Notes: a model not told the origin generated them from the sequence alone. A DNA stretch of 64,000 nucleotides from Pelecanus crispus (GCF_030463565.1 NC_134675.1:10623862-10687861), one strand, 5' to 3'; shown: positions 36,131-48,913, counted from the first letter of the stretch. Made by a program: numbers and translations.

Positions 36131-37250
36131 AAGCACTTAGATCTGTCTCTTTAGCTTTGGTCGCTGCTTTGCTTTTTGATTTCAAGCCTTACAATGTACA
36201 TTGTGGTTTTTTTGCTTTTTAAATTTTTTTGGAGTGGCACACTACATTGGGTCTCTTGAGAGCATTATTTGGTGTAGTATTGACATTTTGAAGATAAGCA
36301 TGAAAAGAAAAAAAATGTATCCATCAGTAACTCCATGAGTGACTTTCTCAGTGTAAAGAGTTGGGCAGGAGATGAATGTCTTGTTTAGAATATGAAACCC
36401 AAATACACAATGCTATATTAAAGACATTATACATTACTATCTTTAATTGAGGCATCACATAGGTAGATAAATGCAGTACAGGAATCTAAGCAGCTGTGTA
36501 AATAAATCACTTATGAAGAGGAAAAAGTGCTTGAAGTTGCTGAATACTCCTGTTTAATTTTGTCAGTGAAGGCAGATCCCCTGTGGAAAATAGCACTGTG
36601 TTTTGGGGCAAGAAGGGGATGAAGGAGGCATTTCAACCAACCAATTTCAAGAATAGTCGCTCATGTCCTGATCCCAAACTTCCATTTGTATTGACTGGCT
36701 GATGCTTTTAGGTGATGCCTGATTACAAGATGTCATAGACAGTGATGTCTGTTTCCAGTACCAAGTAAGGGTGACTCTGTATCTGAAGCAAAGTAAGGCA
36801 GAATATGCAGATACCCTCCACTATGAATTGCTGGGTGCAGTATTTCTCCCCTTCCCTTGGCCTCTGCTATACTTGGCTCTTCCTCCAAGAGGGCTCTCAC
36901 TCACTTCAAATATGTGTTTTCAAAAGTAGCTCTTTCAACCTCCCACCTATATAAAAGGAAAGCATTGACTAATAATAGCAATCCTCAGTAAAACCTCTAA
37001 AGCAATCTTTTCTAATAGCAGGAGATAAACACTCATCTATTTTTAGAAAGATGCTTCTCTATTATTAGATCAACATTTCTGGTTTCTTGCTTTTATTTTA
37101 AGAATAGCATCTGCAGGAGGAAAAAATGTATTAACAGTGTGGATTCAACAACACTTACAAACAAACTCTTTTGGATATTTGATGCAGTGTGCCATTGTCT
37201 ATACAAAACTTCAAACAGCCACAAATTAATGGAAGGTGCTTTTTTCCTTT
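36131..37250. other. Anonymous sequence
   Basis: Nothing recognised. Confidence 0.3.
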
Positions 37251-37655
37251 TGTCATGGCTTAACCCGGCAGGCAGCTAAACACCACACAGCCATTCTCTC
37301 ACTCCCCCTCAGTGGGATGGGGGAGAGAATCAAAAAAAAAAAAAAGGTAAAACTCATGGGTTGAGATAAAGAGAATTTAATAAGACAGAAAAGGAAGGGA
37401 TAGTAATAATAATGATAAAAGAATATACAAAACAAGTGATGCACAGTGCAATTGCTCACCACCTGCTGACTGATGCCCAGCCAGTTCCTGAGCAGCAGAC
37501 CCTTGGCCAGCTTTTCCCCTAGTTTATATACTGAGCATGACATCATATGGTATGGAATATCCTTTTGGTCAGTTTGGGTCAGCTGTCCCAGCTGTGTCCC
37601 CTCCCAACTTCTTGTGCACTCCCAGCCTACTGGCTGGTGGGGCAAAAGTCTTAGT
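37251..37655 (-). mobile_element. LTR family A, truncated
   Basis: Starts TGTCATGGCTTAACCC and matches LTR A through the CRE/TATA zone (TGACATCA here) to about 37655, where the U3 part is missing. Confidence 0.82.
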
Positions 37656-39160
37656 CCATTTTTTTTTAAAGTTAAATATCTCTGCTGTCTATAGATCTTG
37701 GACCTTTGATCTTGGCAGCTGGCATTTCTGTGGCTAAAGTGTATGAACAGAGGGAGCTGTCTCTCTTACTAGACACAGAGATCAGCAACATGTGTATCAG
37801 GTTCAGCTCACCTCTCTTTCTCAAGTGGAAGGAAATAATACAAAGATTGGGTGACCTATTGGTCTGATGGGAAACACAGAGACAGCCTGAGCTTAGCTTG
37901 AGGATTTGTAGAGGAAGCCTACCGGGAATACAAGTCTACTCCCTAAAACTTCTAGGTTTTGTAGAGGGATGTGGGTTGTTTTGGGTTTTTTTATTTTTGT
38001 TTTTATTTTTATTTTGTGAGATACAGTATCTGGAGAAAGAAGCTTGTTGGGTGAGGATAACAGGTCTGCAAAGGTGGAGGACTGGAACATGAAGAGGTGA
38101 AGCTCTGATAGATTCATAAATACTTGAGTTTGGGGTGTACTCCATCTAAACTGAAAGGGCTAGTAAATCTTAGTAAAAAGGGTCTTTCACATGGAAAGTC
38201 CAGATACATAACATACGTCAGGAAAGCACCAGAAAGGCTGAGGCCTGGGCTAGCAGTTATACTTGCTTGCTTGCCTGCCTTTTCTGATATGTAAGGTTTC
38301 TGTCTCCTCTCACTTAAGCCAAATGGTGGTGTCTGCATCTGCTGCTATTAATTTGGAGATGCAGTATTTTCCCTCACTTAATTGTGACAAAATCATGTTC
38401 ATTATCCAACTATACAGGGGTGTAATCTATCTGTAGTTGTAGCTGTTATGTTTTATGAGGTTACTTGCTTTTGTTGTGATTGAATGGGTTATTATTTCCC
38501 TGTTGGTCTTCATCTGACTTCTTTATAAGATTCATTGGCTGTTCTAAGAGCTTTCTTCATGCAGGAAATATTAGTGACTATTTAAAAAAAATAATCTTTA
38601 AAAACATTAGGAACATGAAAATAAGAACTGAATCTAGGTGTCATATGTCAGTGAGTTAGTCATTATTTTTTGTAGAAGTAATATTTTATACACCCACCAG
38701 AGGTCACGGGTCTTACCTTAAATGCTGTGTTTTGCTGAGATGTGTTTGGTGATGTGCTCAGGGTGACAGTAAACAAAGGCTTGTAGGCTAGCCTTTTCAT
38801 GCTACAGAAAACATGTTTAAGTGGCACTAGCATTATATTAATGCTGTCAAATGTAGTGGCAAAATCCACTTATTCATGTCCAAGTATTGTTGCCAAGTGA
38901 TGTTCCCACCTTGATCTATAGGATAGCTTCAAGCACTCAACAACTGATCCACCAGAGACGTCACCTATCAGCTTTCCATCAAATGGATAGATTGCACTAA
39001 ACTGTATTTATAAAATTAAATTTTGATGTTCAGTATTTGGCTCATAAGTATACTGAAGACATTTAAGTCAACCTAAGTGTGCTCAAGTGCCCCATCATAA
39101 TGGAGGATGTAACTTCTACTTTCAGATGAAAACACTCGGCACCCTTATTCTAGTGTTTGC
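37656..39160. other. Anonymous sequence
   Basis: Nothing recognised beyond short T-rich and GCTT/GCCT runs. Confidence 0.3.
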
Positions 39161-39169
39161 AGTCAGTAA

Positions 39170-40235
39170 TGATGAAGAATGAAAAGGATGGCTGTGTCCA
39201 AAGAGTTACAGTCAATGGCTCAGTGTCCAAGTGGAAATCAGTAACAAGTGGTGTCCCTCAAGGGTCTGTACTGGAACCAATACTATTTAATATCTTCATC
39301 AATGACATAGACAGTGGGATTGAGTGCACCCTCAGCAAGTTTGCAGATGACTCCAAGCTGAGTGGTGCAGTTGATTCGCTTGAGGGAAGGGATGTCATCC
39401 AGAGGGACCTGGACAAGCTTGAGAAGTGAGACCATGTGAACCTCATGAGGTTCAACAAGGCCAAATGCAAGGTCCTGCACCTGGGTTAGGGCAATCCCCA
39501 GTATCAATACAGCCTGGGGGATGAAGGGATTGAGAGCAGTCCTGTAGAGAAGGACTTGGGGGTACTGGTGGATGAAAAATTGGACATGAGCTGGGAATGC
39601 GCATTTGCAGCCCAGAAAGCTAATTGTATCCTGGGCTGCATCAAAAGCAGCGTGGCCAGCAGGTCGAGGGAGGTGATTTTGCCCCTCTACTCTGCTCTGG
39701 TGACACCCCGCCTAGAGTACTGCATCCAGTTCTGGCATCCTCAGCACAGGAATGACATGGACCTGTTGGAGCGGGTCCAGAGGAGACCCACAGAAATGAT
39801 CAGAGGGATGGAACACCTCTCCTACGAGGAAAGGCTGAGAGAGTTGGGGTTGTTCAGCCTGGAGAAGAGAAGGCTCCGGGGAGACCTTATTGCAGCCTTT
39901 CAATACTTAAAGGGGGCTTATAAGAAAGATGGGGACATACTTTTTAATAGGGTCTGTTGCGATAGGACAAGGGGCAACGGTTTTAAACTGAAAGAGGGTA
40001 GATTTAAATTGGAAATAAGGAAGAATTTTTTTACGATGAGGGTGGCTAGACACTGGAACAGGTTTCCCAGAGAAGTTGTGGATGCCCCATCCTTGGGAAG
40101 TGTTCAAGGTCAGGTTGGATGGGGCTCTGAGCAACCTGATCTAGTTGCAGATGTCCCTGCTCATTGCAGGGGGGGTGGACTAGATGATCTTTAAAGGTAC
40201 CTTCCAACTCAAACCATTCTATGATTCTATGATGT
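39170..40235 (+). mobile_element. CR1 LINE 3' fragment with tail
   Basis: Starts within RT before the VPQGSVLEP block, has FADDS, a TAG-interrupted middle (39487-39489) and an open C-terminal part at 39556-40194, and ends with ATTCTATGATTCTATGATG. Very close in sequence to 63230-64000. Confidence 0.9.
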
Positions 40236-40389
40236 CTGTTCTCTTTTTTTTTTCATGGATGTATTAAAAACAAGAGAAAATGACCAAGAAAATGAGCAGT
40301 GGAGCCCGGCCTACATTTAAGATGGAGTTTGTTCATTAGACATCAAAGGCATCATGTCAGCAGAGCTGACATCTTCAAAACTGGAGAGG

Positions 40390-41867
40390 TGTGGTGGGTT
40401 AGACTCGGCTAACAGCCAAATTCCCACCCAGCTGCTCAGTTGTTCCCCCTCCCTGGCGAGATGGGGTAAAGACAGGAAGAATACGAAGGAGAAAGCTTGT
40501 GGGTTGAGATAAGGACAGGGAGATTGCTTGCCAATTACTGTTACGGGCAAAACAGACTCGACTTGGGGAAAATTAACTTGATGTATTGCCAATTAAAATA
40601 AATATTTAATTACTGATTCGGGTAGTGGGAAACAAAAAGACAAATGTTAAAACAACACCTTTCCTTCCCCCTTTCCCAGGCTGTCACGGTCCATTTGGAT
40701 CTCTCAAATTTACAGGGCAACATAGTCTGTAAATTAAATTTTAGTTTATGAGCTCATTAGAAAAAATAAAACCAGACATATCAAACAAGGGCTCAGTCCC
40801 CTTTGTACAGACTAGTCTAACACATGAATTCACTAATTCATTACTTCATTAATTCATGAAGTTTCTAAGTCACAAGTTCTTTAATTCCTAACTTCTAACT
40901 TGTGCACCTATGAACAAAATAATTACCTAGTCAACGGCAAGAGTGCTCATTCTTCCTCCTCCGTCACAGTGCAGGGCATCCGGTGCAGGTGTTCCCTGTA
41001 TCACACTGGGAAGCACAAAAGCCTCAGCAGTCCAGCTGCTGTTGGATCTGCCTCAAAAGCTTTTTGGGTAAGCTGATGTATTTATACCTTCCAGCTTGGA
41101 AGTGTGGTCTATACTATTTCCATAAGTTAGTGGATTCTGAAGAAGCTGCCAGACAAGTACTATGCAAGAAGAAGGAGATGATAGATACAGGAGAGCAAAC
41201 TGCAGGTGATAATGGCTGCATAATGACCTTTACCCCTTCCTGTCAATTTGTGTTCTATGAACATGTTGCTTTCACCTTGACCTAATGGCACTCCTCCCAG
41301 TATACATCAGGCCTTAGCATGAACTGTGTGTTAGTCCAAAACCTGAGCAGGAGCTGAGTGAACAGTCACACAGGCTCAGCTTCACTCTTTCACTCCAGAC
41401 TCCTCTACCCACCCCCAAGCAGTGCAGGGGAGGAGGGGGCGTGGGGGGGGTTACAGGCAATACAGAGCCATTTCTCTCTGCCACTCCTTCCTTCTCACAC
41501 TTTTCCTCTGCTGCAGCATGGGTTGTCCACGGACTGCAGTCCTGTCAGGAATATCCATCTGCTTCAGCATGGGTCCTCCATGGAGCACAGCCTCCTTCTC
41601 CTCCTCTAACCTTGGTGTTCCTTCTGTTGTTTCTCACTCTTTTTGTTCCTTCCTCTTCTCTCCATCCAGCGTTTTCTCACCTTTCTTGAATATGTTTTCA
41701 CAGAGGCACTACAAATTTCTCTGATTGGCTCAGCTTTGGCCTGCAGTAGGGCCATTGCAGAGCCAGCTGGAACCATCTGTGTCTGGCACAGGGCAGCCCC
41801 TGGCCTCTTCTCACAGAGGCCACCCCTGCAGCCTCCCCCCCCCTCCACTACCAAAACCTTGGCACAT
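40390..41867 (-). mobile_element. LTR family C, split by LTR G
   Basis: Minus-strand LTR C in two parts, 40390-40681 and 41371-41867, separated by LTR G. Its far end is cut at GGCACAT by LTR D. Confidence 0.85.
40682..41370. mobile_element. Solo LTR family G with 5-bp TSD, nested in LTR C
   Basis: 689 bp with TGTCACGG ... AGTCACA ends, flanked by CAGGC at 40677-40681 and 41371-41375. LTR C reads continuously across it once it is removed. Only one copy is in the window, so its orientation is uncertain. Confidence 0.88.
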
Positions 41868-42811
41868 TGTGGTGGTGCATCCCACCTCCCCCTTTTCTTT
41901 CTTCAACTGCTTTATGATTTCAGGAATTCCAGACCGCGGCCTTGTGTAGTGAGTTGGTCAGTTAAGCGCCCCTTAATTGTACCAGAAACTCCTACATGGC
42001 TGAAGCAGAGAGCGGCCCTGTCCTTATCAGAAACTCCGTATTATGGTTAACGAGGGGAGCGAGAACAAACAGCTACCCCTGACAGCCTTGAAACAGAGTG
42101 GTATCATCATTACTGGAATTCCAGCGATTACTGACCCGGATTGTGGCTCGGATGGAAATTTACTGATGACTAAAGCCAATCATCTCACAATCCTATAAAA
42201 CAGCAGTCCTAAGTGAGGCCCTTTGAGCTCTCCTGGACTGCAGCGGGATGCACCAGCATCTCCCTTTGAGCGGGACGCCTCTCAGAGCTAGCAAACTCTC
42301 AAAGTTTGCAAAAATCGGAGGTCCATTGCCGAAGACCGACAGTAGAGCCTGGGCTGAAACCCTTCACTCCTCGAGGCTCAACCCTTGCCCGCTGAGAAAT
42401 GCCAAGACATTTGATGTATTTCACTGAACTCGAGGGGAATTTTTAACAGGTACACCTTTTTATATATATATATATATATATGCACATTTGTGTCTGTGTG
42501 TGTATGCATGTGTGAATCAGTTTAAGTAGTCTGTAGATGTATGATTTAATTACAAAGTGAGTCTTGTACTGCTGCCTTATCCTTATTCCTATAAACTGTT
42601 GACCAAGTCTGAGACTAAGATTGGACCTAGCCGCACCTAGACTCTCCTCTGAAAAGGAGTTTAGAAAGCAAGGGGGTCTATTCTGAACCTCGTGACTCAA
42701 CGGGAGGGTCCTCCTTATCCCCTACATCCACGATCTCTCTGTGAATCATTCTAACTCAGTGTAACTTAATTTTCCTTTATGCACTTCCATGTAGTAATAG
42801 AGTGAACCTAC
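41868..42811 (-). mobile_element. LTR family D, minus strand, truncated
   Basis: The reverse complement matches 17309-18385 from its right end to the GTTCACTCTATTGCTAC block, then stops. A (TA)n run lies at 42459-42482. Confidence 0.85.
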
Positions 42812-43098
42812 ATTTAAAGTAACTTTCATTCCACTGTAATGGAAAACTCATTGAAGTCATAGTTGTAATCAGCATCTTTCAAAGTACTGAATCAGTTCCA
42901 GATTTTCCACCTAGTTCATTGTACATTGAAGCTGCAGTACATCATAAATTAAACCCTTCGATAGTTCTAACATGTACTGTTTAATGTGGCTAGCCCAATT
43001 CAATGAGAGACCTGAAGCTGCCATTTACCACTAAAGCTATTCTTCTGCATTCCTTCCCATTTATATATTTGGGGGGGAGAGGGACGAGGCAGACATAT

Positions 43099-43708
43099 TC
43101 TACTAGTTTTGGCTAGGATAGAGTTAAATTTCTTCATAGTAGCTGGCTAAACCACCACACTGGTAGGGAGCTACCTTTTGGATTTGTGCTGAAAACAGTG
43201 TTGATAACACAGGGATGTTTTAGTTATTGCTGAGCAGTGCTTACACAGAGTCAAGGCCGCCTCTGTTTCTCAAACTGCCCCACCAGCAAGTAGGCTGGGG
43301 GTGCACAAGAAGTTGGGAGGGGATACAGCCAGGACAGCTGACCCCAACTGACCAAAGGGATATTCCATACCATATGACGCTGTGCTCATCAATAAAAGCT
43401 GCGGGGAAGAATGAGGAAGGGGGGATGTTCGGAGTTACAGCGTCTGTCTTCCCAAGTAACTGTTATGTGTGATGGAGCCTGGCTTTCCTGGAGATGGCTA
43501 AACACCTGCCTGCCGATGGGAAGTAGTGAATGAATTCCTTATTTTGCTTTGCTTGTGCGCACAGCTTTTGCTTTACCTGTTAAACTCTCTTTATCTCAAC
43601 CCACAAGTTTTCTCACTTTTACCCTTCTGATTCTCTCCCCCATCCCACTGTGGTAGGCATGAGCATGCGGCTGTGTGGGGCTTAGCTGCCTACTGGGGTT
43701 AAGCCACA
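43099..43708 (+). mobile_element. Solo LTR family B
   Basis: Near-complete family B LTR with a decayed start (TCTACTAG), AATAAAAGCT, the CAACTGACC/GGGATATTCC block and a terminal AAGCCACA. A short insertion at about 43145-43175 repeats part of the LTR end. Confidence 0.85.
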
Positions 43709-45240
43709 ATATATATAAAGCTATTTTTACTTCTTGAGAATGAACTGTGTGCGCACTATGTACACTATGCTTCATTCTAATAAGTGGAAACAATTGCTAT
43801 TTCATAAATACAGACCTGAAGATTATTTTCTGAAAACTTCTCACACATTTTTAACAGTAAATTAACTGAGAACTTATGCCCTGCTCAAGGAAATTCAATG
43901 TAGCAAATTTTTGATGTAGGATTACAAGTCAAGAATGTGTATGCACATTAGTGCATGAGGGCCCCCAGGGCCTTTTCCACAGAGCTGCTCCCCAACCCAG
44001 CAGTCACCAGCCTGTGTCACTGCAAGGGGCTCTTCCTTTCCAGGAGCAGGACCTTGCACCTATCTTTGCTGAAATCAAATCAATATTCCTTTTTTTTTGC
44101 TGCAGTATTTGGATTTACAGTTCTAAGTCTCGAAAATAATTTGTTATAATTACTTTTCACTAGCTACAACAATGGAGAGACTCAGTATTAAGTTTCTCCC
44201 ATCTTTTCAACAGTCAACAGAGTAACGTAGGTAAATCATATACTGCAAAAAGTCCCATATCCACTGAAATGGGTAGTATTTGCAACTGACATAAAACTAG
44301 TTTGTGCTTTTAAAAAAGGCAATGCATACTTACAAATATGGCATATTGGGTATTTAATGTTTAAATTCAGACCTCTTCAGAAAAAGCTTTTTATCATTAC
44401 TTGATGAAACAGTGTTTAAATCATGAAGCCACAAGGTCACTCAATCCCACTCTCACCCTGATTCCCATTCTCCTAGAACAGGTTTGTATTTTCTCCCATA
44501 CAGATTTATCCCCTTTACTATAGCAAGCATAAAAGAGTTGAGTAAATATAAAACGTTCTGAGAATTTGCTTCAAGAGCAGCACACAATGTTTGTCCCTGC
44601 TTCAGCTTGCATGCATTGGCTCACCTGCCTGGCCGAGCCTTTCTGGTATCAGGTGATTTTGAAGTGTCTTGGCGTGACCACAGGGTAGAGAAACTGCATT
44701 CAGTTGCTGCAGCTGGTGCACCCAGCAGACAGCACTGCAACTCAAGGGCTGCAGTGGAGATACAGAAGGAAAAGATACTGCAGGACCAGTAGAACTTCAT
44801 CACTAAACTCCCCGATTTGCAGGCTGCTGGCAGCACCTGAGGTGCCCCAGCTTCACCAGTACTAGGAAACTTTCGTCTGCTGCCAGCCCACGTAAGGTCT
44901 GACACCTCCTCGCTGATCCATAGGGGCCCGCCGCCTGCCCTGCGCAGGGTGCCCCGCAGTGGGGCAGCCTCACCTCAGCGCCTCCTCCCGCTAACGAGGC
45001 CAGCAAGAGGGGGAAACCTAGCAGGCGGATGGAGGCACTCTCCCCGAGGCAGGCAGGCCTTGGGGGGCCCCGCCTGCCCGACCCACCCGCCCTGCGTGTG
45101 GGGCCTGTCAGCGCGGGCACCGGAGCAGCGTGTGCCGCTACCTGCCCATTTGCCTGGTAACACCACAACAGAAGCAGCGACGACCCCACCACAAAGTCAT
45201 TATCATTCCCTCCCCCTCTCTATATGGCTTCCTAACAGGA
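43709..45240. other. Upstream flank of GADD45G-like gene
   Basis: Anonymous, becoming GC- and CpG-rich after about 44800. No coding exon recognised. Confidence 0.35.
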
Positions 45241-45259
45241 ACCATCCGCTCCTCCCCTC

Positions 45260-45400
45260 CGGCGCGCCGATTAGCATAATAATCCAGCCCCCCCCCCCGT
45301 CTCTCCTCCCGGCCAATGGGAGGCCAGGAGGCGCCGCCAGCTGCCCGGGCGACAGCCCCGTGGGCTATAAATAGGGCGGCCGCCTACCACTAGCATTATG
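45260..45400 (+). promoter_or_regulatory. GADD45G-like core promoter
   Basis: Seen in order: an octamer-like ATTAGCAT (45270-45277), CCAAT (45313-45317) and TATAAATA (45366-45373), all in CpG-rich sequence about 110-210 bases before the ATG. Transcription should start near 45395-45405. Confidence 0.75.
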
Positions 45401-45482
45401 CTGCATGGCGATTTTGAAGGGGGTGGGGGCGTGAGTGATTGGTTATACTGGTAGTTGTCATACCTGTAGGGTACTCGCTGCT

Positions 45483-46586
45483 ATGACGCTAAAGGAGCTC
45501 CACGGGCAGGAGCCTGTCCCCGAAAGCCATGACCGGTGCGGTTCGGCTGTGGCTCAGCGGTGAGTGGGCTTCGGTCGGGGGAAGGGTGGATGCGTGTGGA
45601 GCCGCCGCGCTGACGCTCTGCCCCGCGCTCCCTCGCGGCGCCGCGCTGACGCTCTGCCCCGCGCTCCCGCCTGTAGGATGCAGGGCGCTGGCCAAGCACT
45701 CCATGAACTGCTGCTGTCGGCGCAGCGCCGCAGCTGCCTCACTGCCGGCGTCTGAGTCAGCCAAGCTGATGAATGTGTGAGTATGGTGGGAGGAGGTGGT
45801 GTGGGGCGCTACCGTCAGTAGCGGGACGCTCAGGGTGGAGGGAGCTGGCTGCGGGGTGCAATGCGCCTGTTGTCATTCCCCTTGCAGTGATTCGGACCAT
45901 GTAACCTTCTATGTACTGGCCACTGATGAGGAGGATGAGGGGGACATTGCTCTGCAGATCCACTTCACCTTGATCCAGGCTTTCTGCTGTGAAAATGACA
46001 TTGACATTGTGTGTGTGAATGATGTGCCCAAGCTGGCTGCTATTGTGGGGCCCAGCGAGGCATCTGGGGAGCCACGAGACCTCCACTGCATCCTCATCAC
46101 GGTGGGTGTCCCCTGAGAGACATGGGGTGCTCTGTACTGCCATTCAGGGCTGTGTTTTCTTGGCCTTCCTCTTTGCTGGGGGCAGGTAGAGCTTTTCACA
46201 GAGGTGGCCTGACCCCTTCCTGGTAGTTAGACCCCTTCTGGGAAAGGAAAGGGGTCTCTGCACTCACTGTAGAGCAAACTAGCTGAGTAGTAATAAGCTA
46301 TGCTTCTTGTAACTAGATTTCCCCTGTTGCCTACAAGAGTAACATTTCTGCTTCCTGCATATTGAGCAGAAACTAGCTGAAAATACCTTGCTTCCTATGC
46401 TAATGCCTCTGTAAATACTGTAATAACTTCAGCTGTCAGGTAGTGCTCATGGTGTGCAACTCTTCATTCTGGCAGAACCCAAATGAAGATGGCTGGAAGG
46501 ACCCAGATCTAGAAAAGCTGAACTTCTTTTGTGAAGAAAGACGAAATGTCAATGATTGGGTGCCAACCATCACCCTGCCTGAGTGA
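45483..46586 (+). CDS. GADD45G: GADD45G-like gene, four exons, exon 2 frameshifted
   Basis: Growth-arrest and DNA-damage-inducible protein of the GADD45 family. These small nuclear proteins bind MTK1/MAP3K4, PCNA and CDK1-cyclin B in stress signalling. Exons: 45483-45535, 45677-45776, 45888-46101 and 46476-46586, all with GT/AG introns at the family's usual places. Gamma identity rests on the MQGAG exon 2 start, the [23 protein letters not shown] block in exon 3 and the NDWVP...TLPE end. Length would be about 159 residues, normal for GADD45G. Exon 2 is 100 bases instead of the expected 102: two bases are missing just after GGCGTC, giving TGA at 45753-45755. Lys at position 4, a Cys where the family has Arg after IDIV, and Arg in the FCEE(S) motif are unusual. 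It is either a decaying gene or a sequence error. Confidence 0.9.
45602..45670 (+). repeat. Tandem duplication in GADD45G-like intron 1
   Basis: A GC-rich unit of about 35 bp (around GCGCTGACGCTCTGCCCCGC) occurs twice, side by side, directly before the exon 2 acceptor. Confidence 0.85.
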
Positions 46587-47100
46587 TGGTGACCCAGTGT
46601 GCTGGGGAGGCTGAAACCTGTTACGTTCTCAATGTGTTGGTTCACAGAAGTGTGTAACAAGCTGTTTCCATGAATTAGCCTGGTCAAGAGAAGACTGGAT
46701 CAGTCACTTGGACTGGCATGCAGTGGGCTCTTATGGAGGAGAAAGGAAAATAACTGCTCACTTCAGTAGAGAGCCCTGGTAGGCCATGATAGCAGAGGCT
46801 GACATACCATGGAACTGAAGAGGATTGAGAGTTTCCTGGTCAAATGGAGCTGTTTGGGAAGGCTGGGGGAAGTGGGCCAAAATTTTACATGACTGAACAG
46901 AATATTCTGGTTAGAACTGTTGGTGCTCTCTATGAAACATGGAGAGAAGAGTTTGAATACTTGAAGTCTGTCTGATTAAGAGTCTGTAATAGTCCATCAA
47001 CAGGCCTCTGGGCCACTCTGTAAAACTTACTTGAATAATGCAGTCATTTCTACTGAAGTATTTGCTGTTGAAGCTTTCATAATAAACTTTTTCCCAGTTC
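46587..47100 (+). other. GADD45G-like 3' UTR with poly(A) signal
   Basis: Follows the TGA stop. AATAAA is at 47081-47086, about 500 bases downstream. No repeats were recognised inside. Confidence 0.65.
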
Positions 47101-48913
47101 CTGGGAGTGTCTGCTTACTGGGTAGGAAAACACATCAAAAACATTGATGCTGATTTCATCAATGCTATGGTCTAAGATATACTCAGAGTATTTGAGCTCC
47201 ATTATTATTATCTTCTGGGCCAACTGAATGAAGAGCAATGCTTTCAAAGTTGATAATTCAACCTTTCACCCTCTTGCGAACAGCTCACAAGACTAAGAAG
47301 CTGCATGCTTAATCAGCTTACTGTAATAGATAGTTCTTGTAGTCTAGTGAAGGAATGCAATACAGGTTGGAAATACGGGTTTTATAATACAGACCTTGAG
47401 TAAGCTGCATTATTAGCTGGTAAACATGACTTAGACTCATTCAGAGCTTAGTGTTTGACAGAAGCAGCTTAAACAAGGGCTGGTAAACAAGGGCTGGTCT
47501 TCACAACTTCAGGATTTCAAATATATCTAACACTTGTTTTGATTAGAATGATGTAGTTAAACCTAAAACTAGCCAAAAGTGCATAAACGTCACATTTGTC
47601 ATAAGCTGCTGTCTGACTTGCCATATGTTGTAACAATAGAAGCTGTCATTCCAGTTGATGGTTTTGTGACACTTAATTGCATGACAGCTACAAATAAAAC
47701 TTAAAATGACTTAAGGATTCTTGGAGATCCTGTTACAGAAAGTGAATAGGGATGAACTGATCTTCCCTTATGCTAAAAGGGAAAATATCCCTAGCAATTT
47801 ATTTACACTTTCTGTGTACGATCTGCATTAAAAGAGCTTAGTAATGAATCCCTTCTCCAGAGCCTAAGAAAGCTAAATTCTAATTTTGTTGATAAATGCT
47901 AAAAATAATCAATTATCACAACTATGTTTCCTCTAGGCTGGTTTGCAGTGATTGACAGTAGCATGTGCTGAAAAGTGACCATTTCCACATGGAGTAGCTT
48001 AAACAGTTACAGTTTCTGGGGAAATTGCTTACTCTGGGTTTTGTTGTTCTTGATAAGGGAAGTTTAAATTCAATTCTAGCATTCCTGGAATGTGTTCTGT
48101 TGTTTGGGTATTTAGTATTGATCCACAGTTGTTACTATGTGGTATGATACCATATCATGATGACATAATCAGTTTAAACTGAAGCAGAAAATTATACATG
48201 ATTCAGACCTGTAAACATTACTTCTTGCACTTAAAGGACTTGCTATGCAGCCTGCTTTTCTACCTAACCTGTGCTTGTCAACTGGTCTCTGCTCTAGGAT
48301 CTTGAGAAAAGTTGCATAGAGCTAAGAAAAACCTGTTCCAGGAGCTGTGGTAGACACTAATAGAAAATGATTTTAAGGCAATTGCCTTGATACATAGAAA
48401 ATATCAAGTCTGGATGCTTTATTATGTTTTTTTATGTGAGCAAATGCAGGCTTTTTATTTTCAATGGTTTGGTAGTTAAGCAGAATTTTGTTCTTTGCTC
48501 AGGGCCTAATCGGTACTCACAGCCAAGAACAAATTAAAGTGAACTGTCCTGAAATCAACATTTCTGTAAAGTATAAGCGGTATATTACAGCCTTGAGTAG
48601 TTTGAACAAATGACTAAGTAAGACTGAAGGAAATTCTCAAGCAGGTATAACAAAGTATAGTGGAAAAATAAAGTGACCAGTTGGCCTGAGGCCATAAGCA
48701 TAGATAGTTGTACCTGGTAGAAAGTTTAACCTTCTAGCCCTTATGGAATAAACATACTATATAGCAAGCAGTTCAGTTAATGAAGCAACACCAAAATACC
48801 ATTGTAAGGATGTTGTCTCTAGTCCTTTAGAAGATGGAAGGCTGACCTTGGCCTCTCCAATAGTCCTAGGAAACAGTATATTGTGCTTCATGAGAGGTAT
48901 GCTATTTCTTATT
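47101..48913. other. Anonymous sequence
   Basis: A/T-rich and apparently free of recognised ERV or CR1 blocks. Confidence 0.3.

Noticed and set aside
45529..45780. Frames of 60-90 codons on both strands over GADD45G exons 1-2
   Set aside because: Shadows caused by GC-rich sequence; they cross the splice sites of the real gene.
45483..46586. GADD45G as a processed pseudogene
   Set aside because: All three introns with GT/AG ends are present, as are a promoter and 3' UTR.
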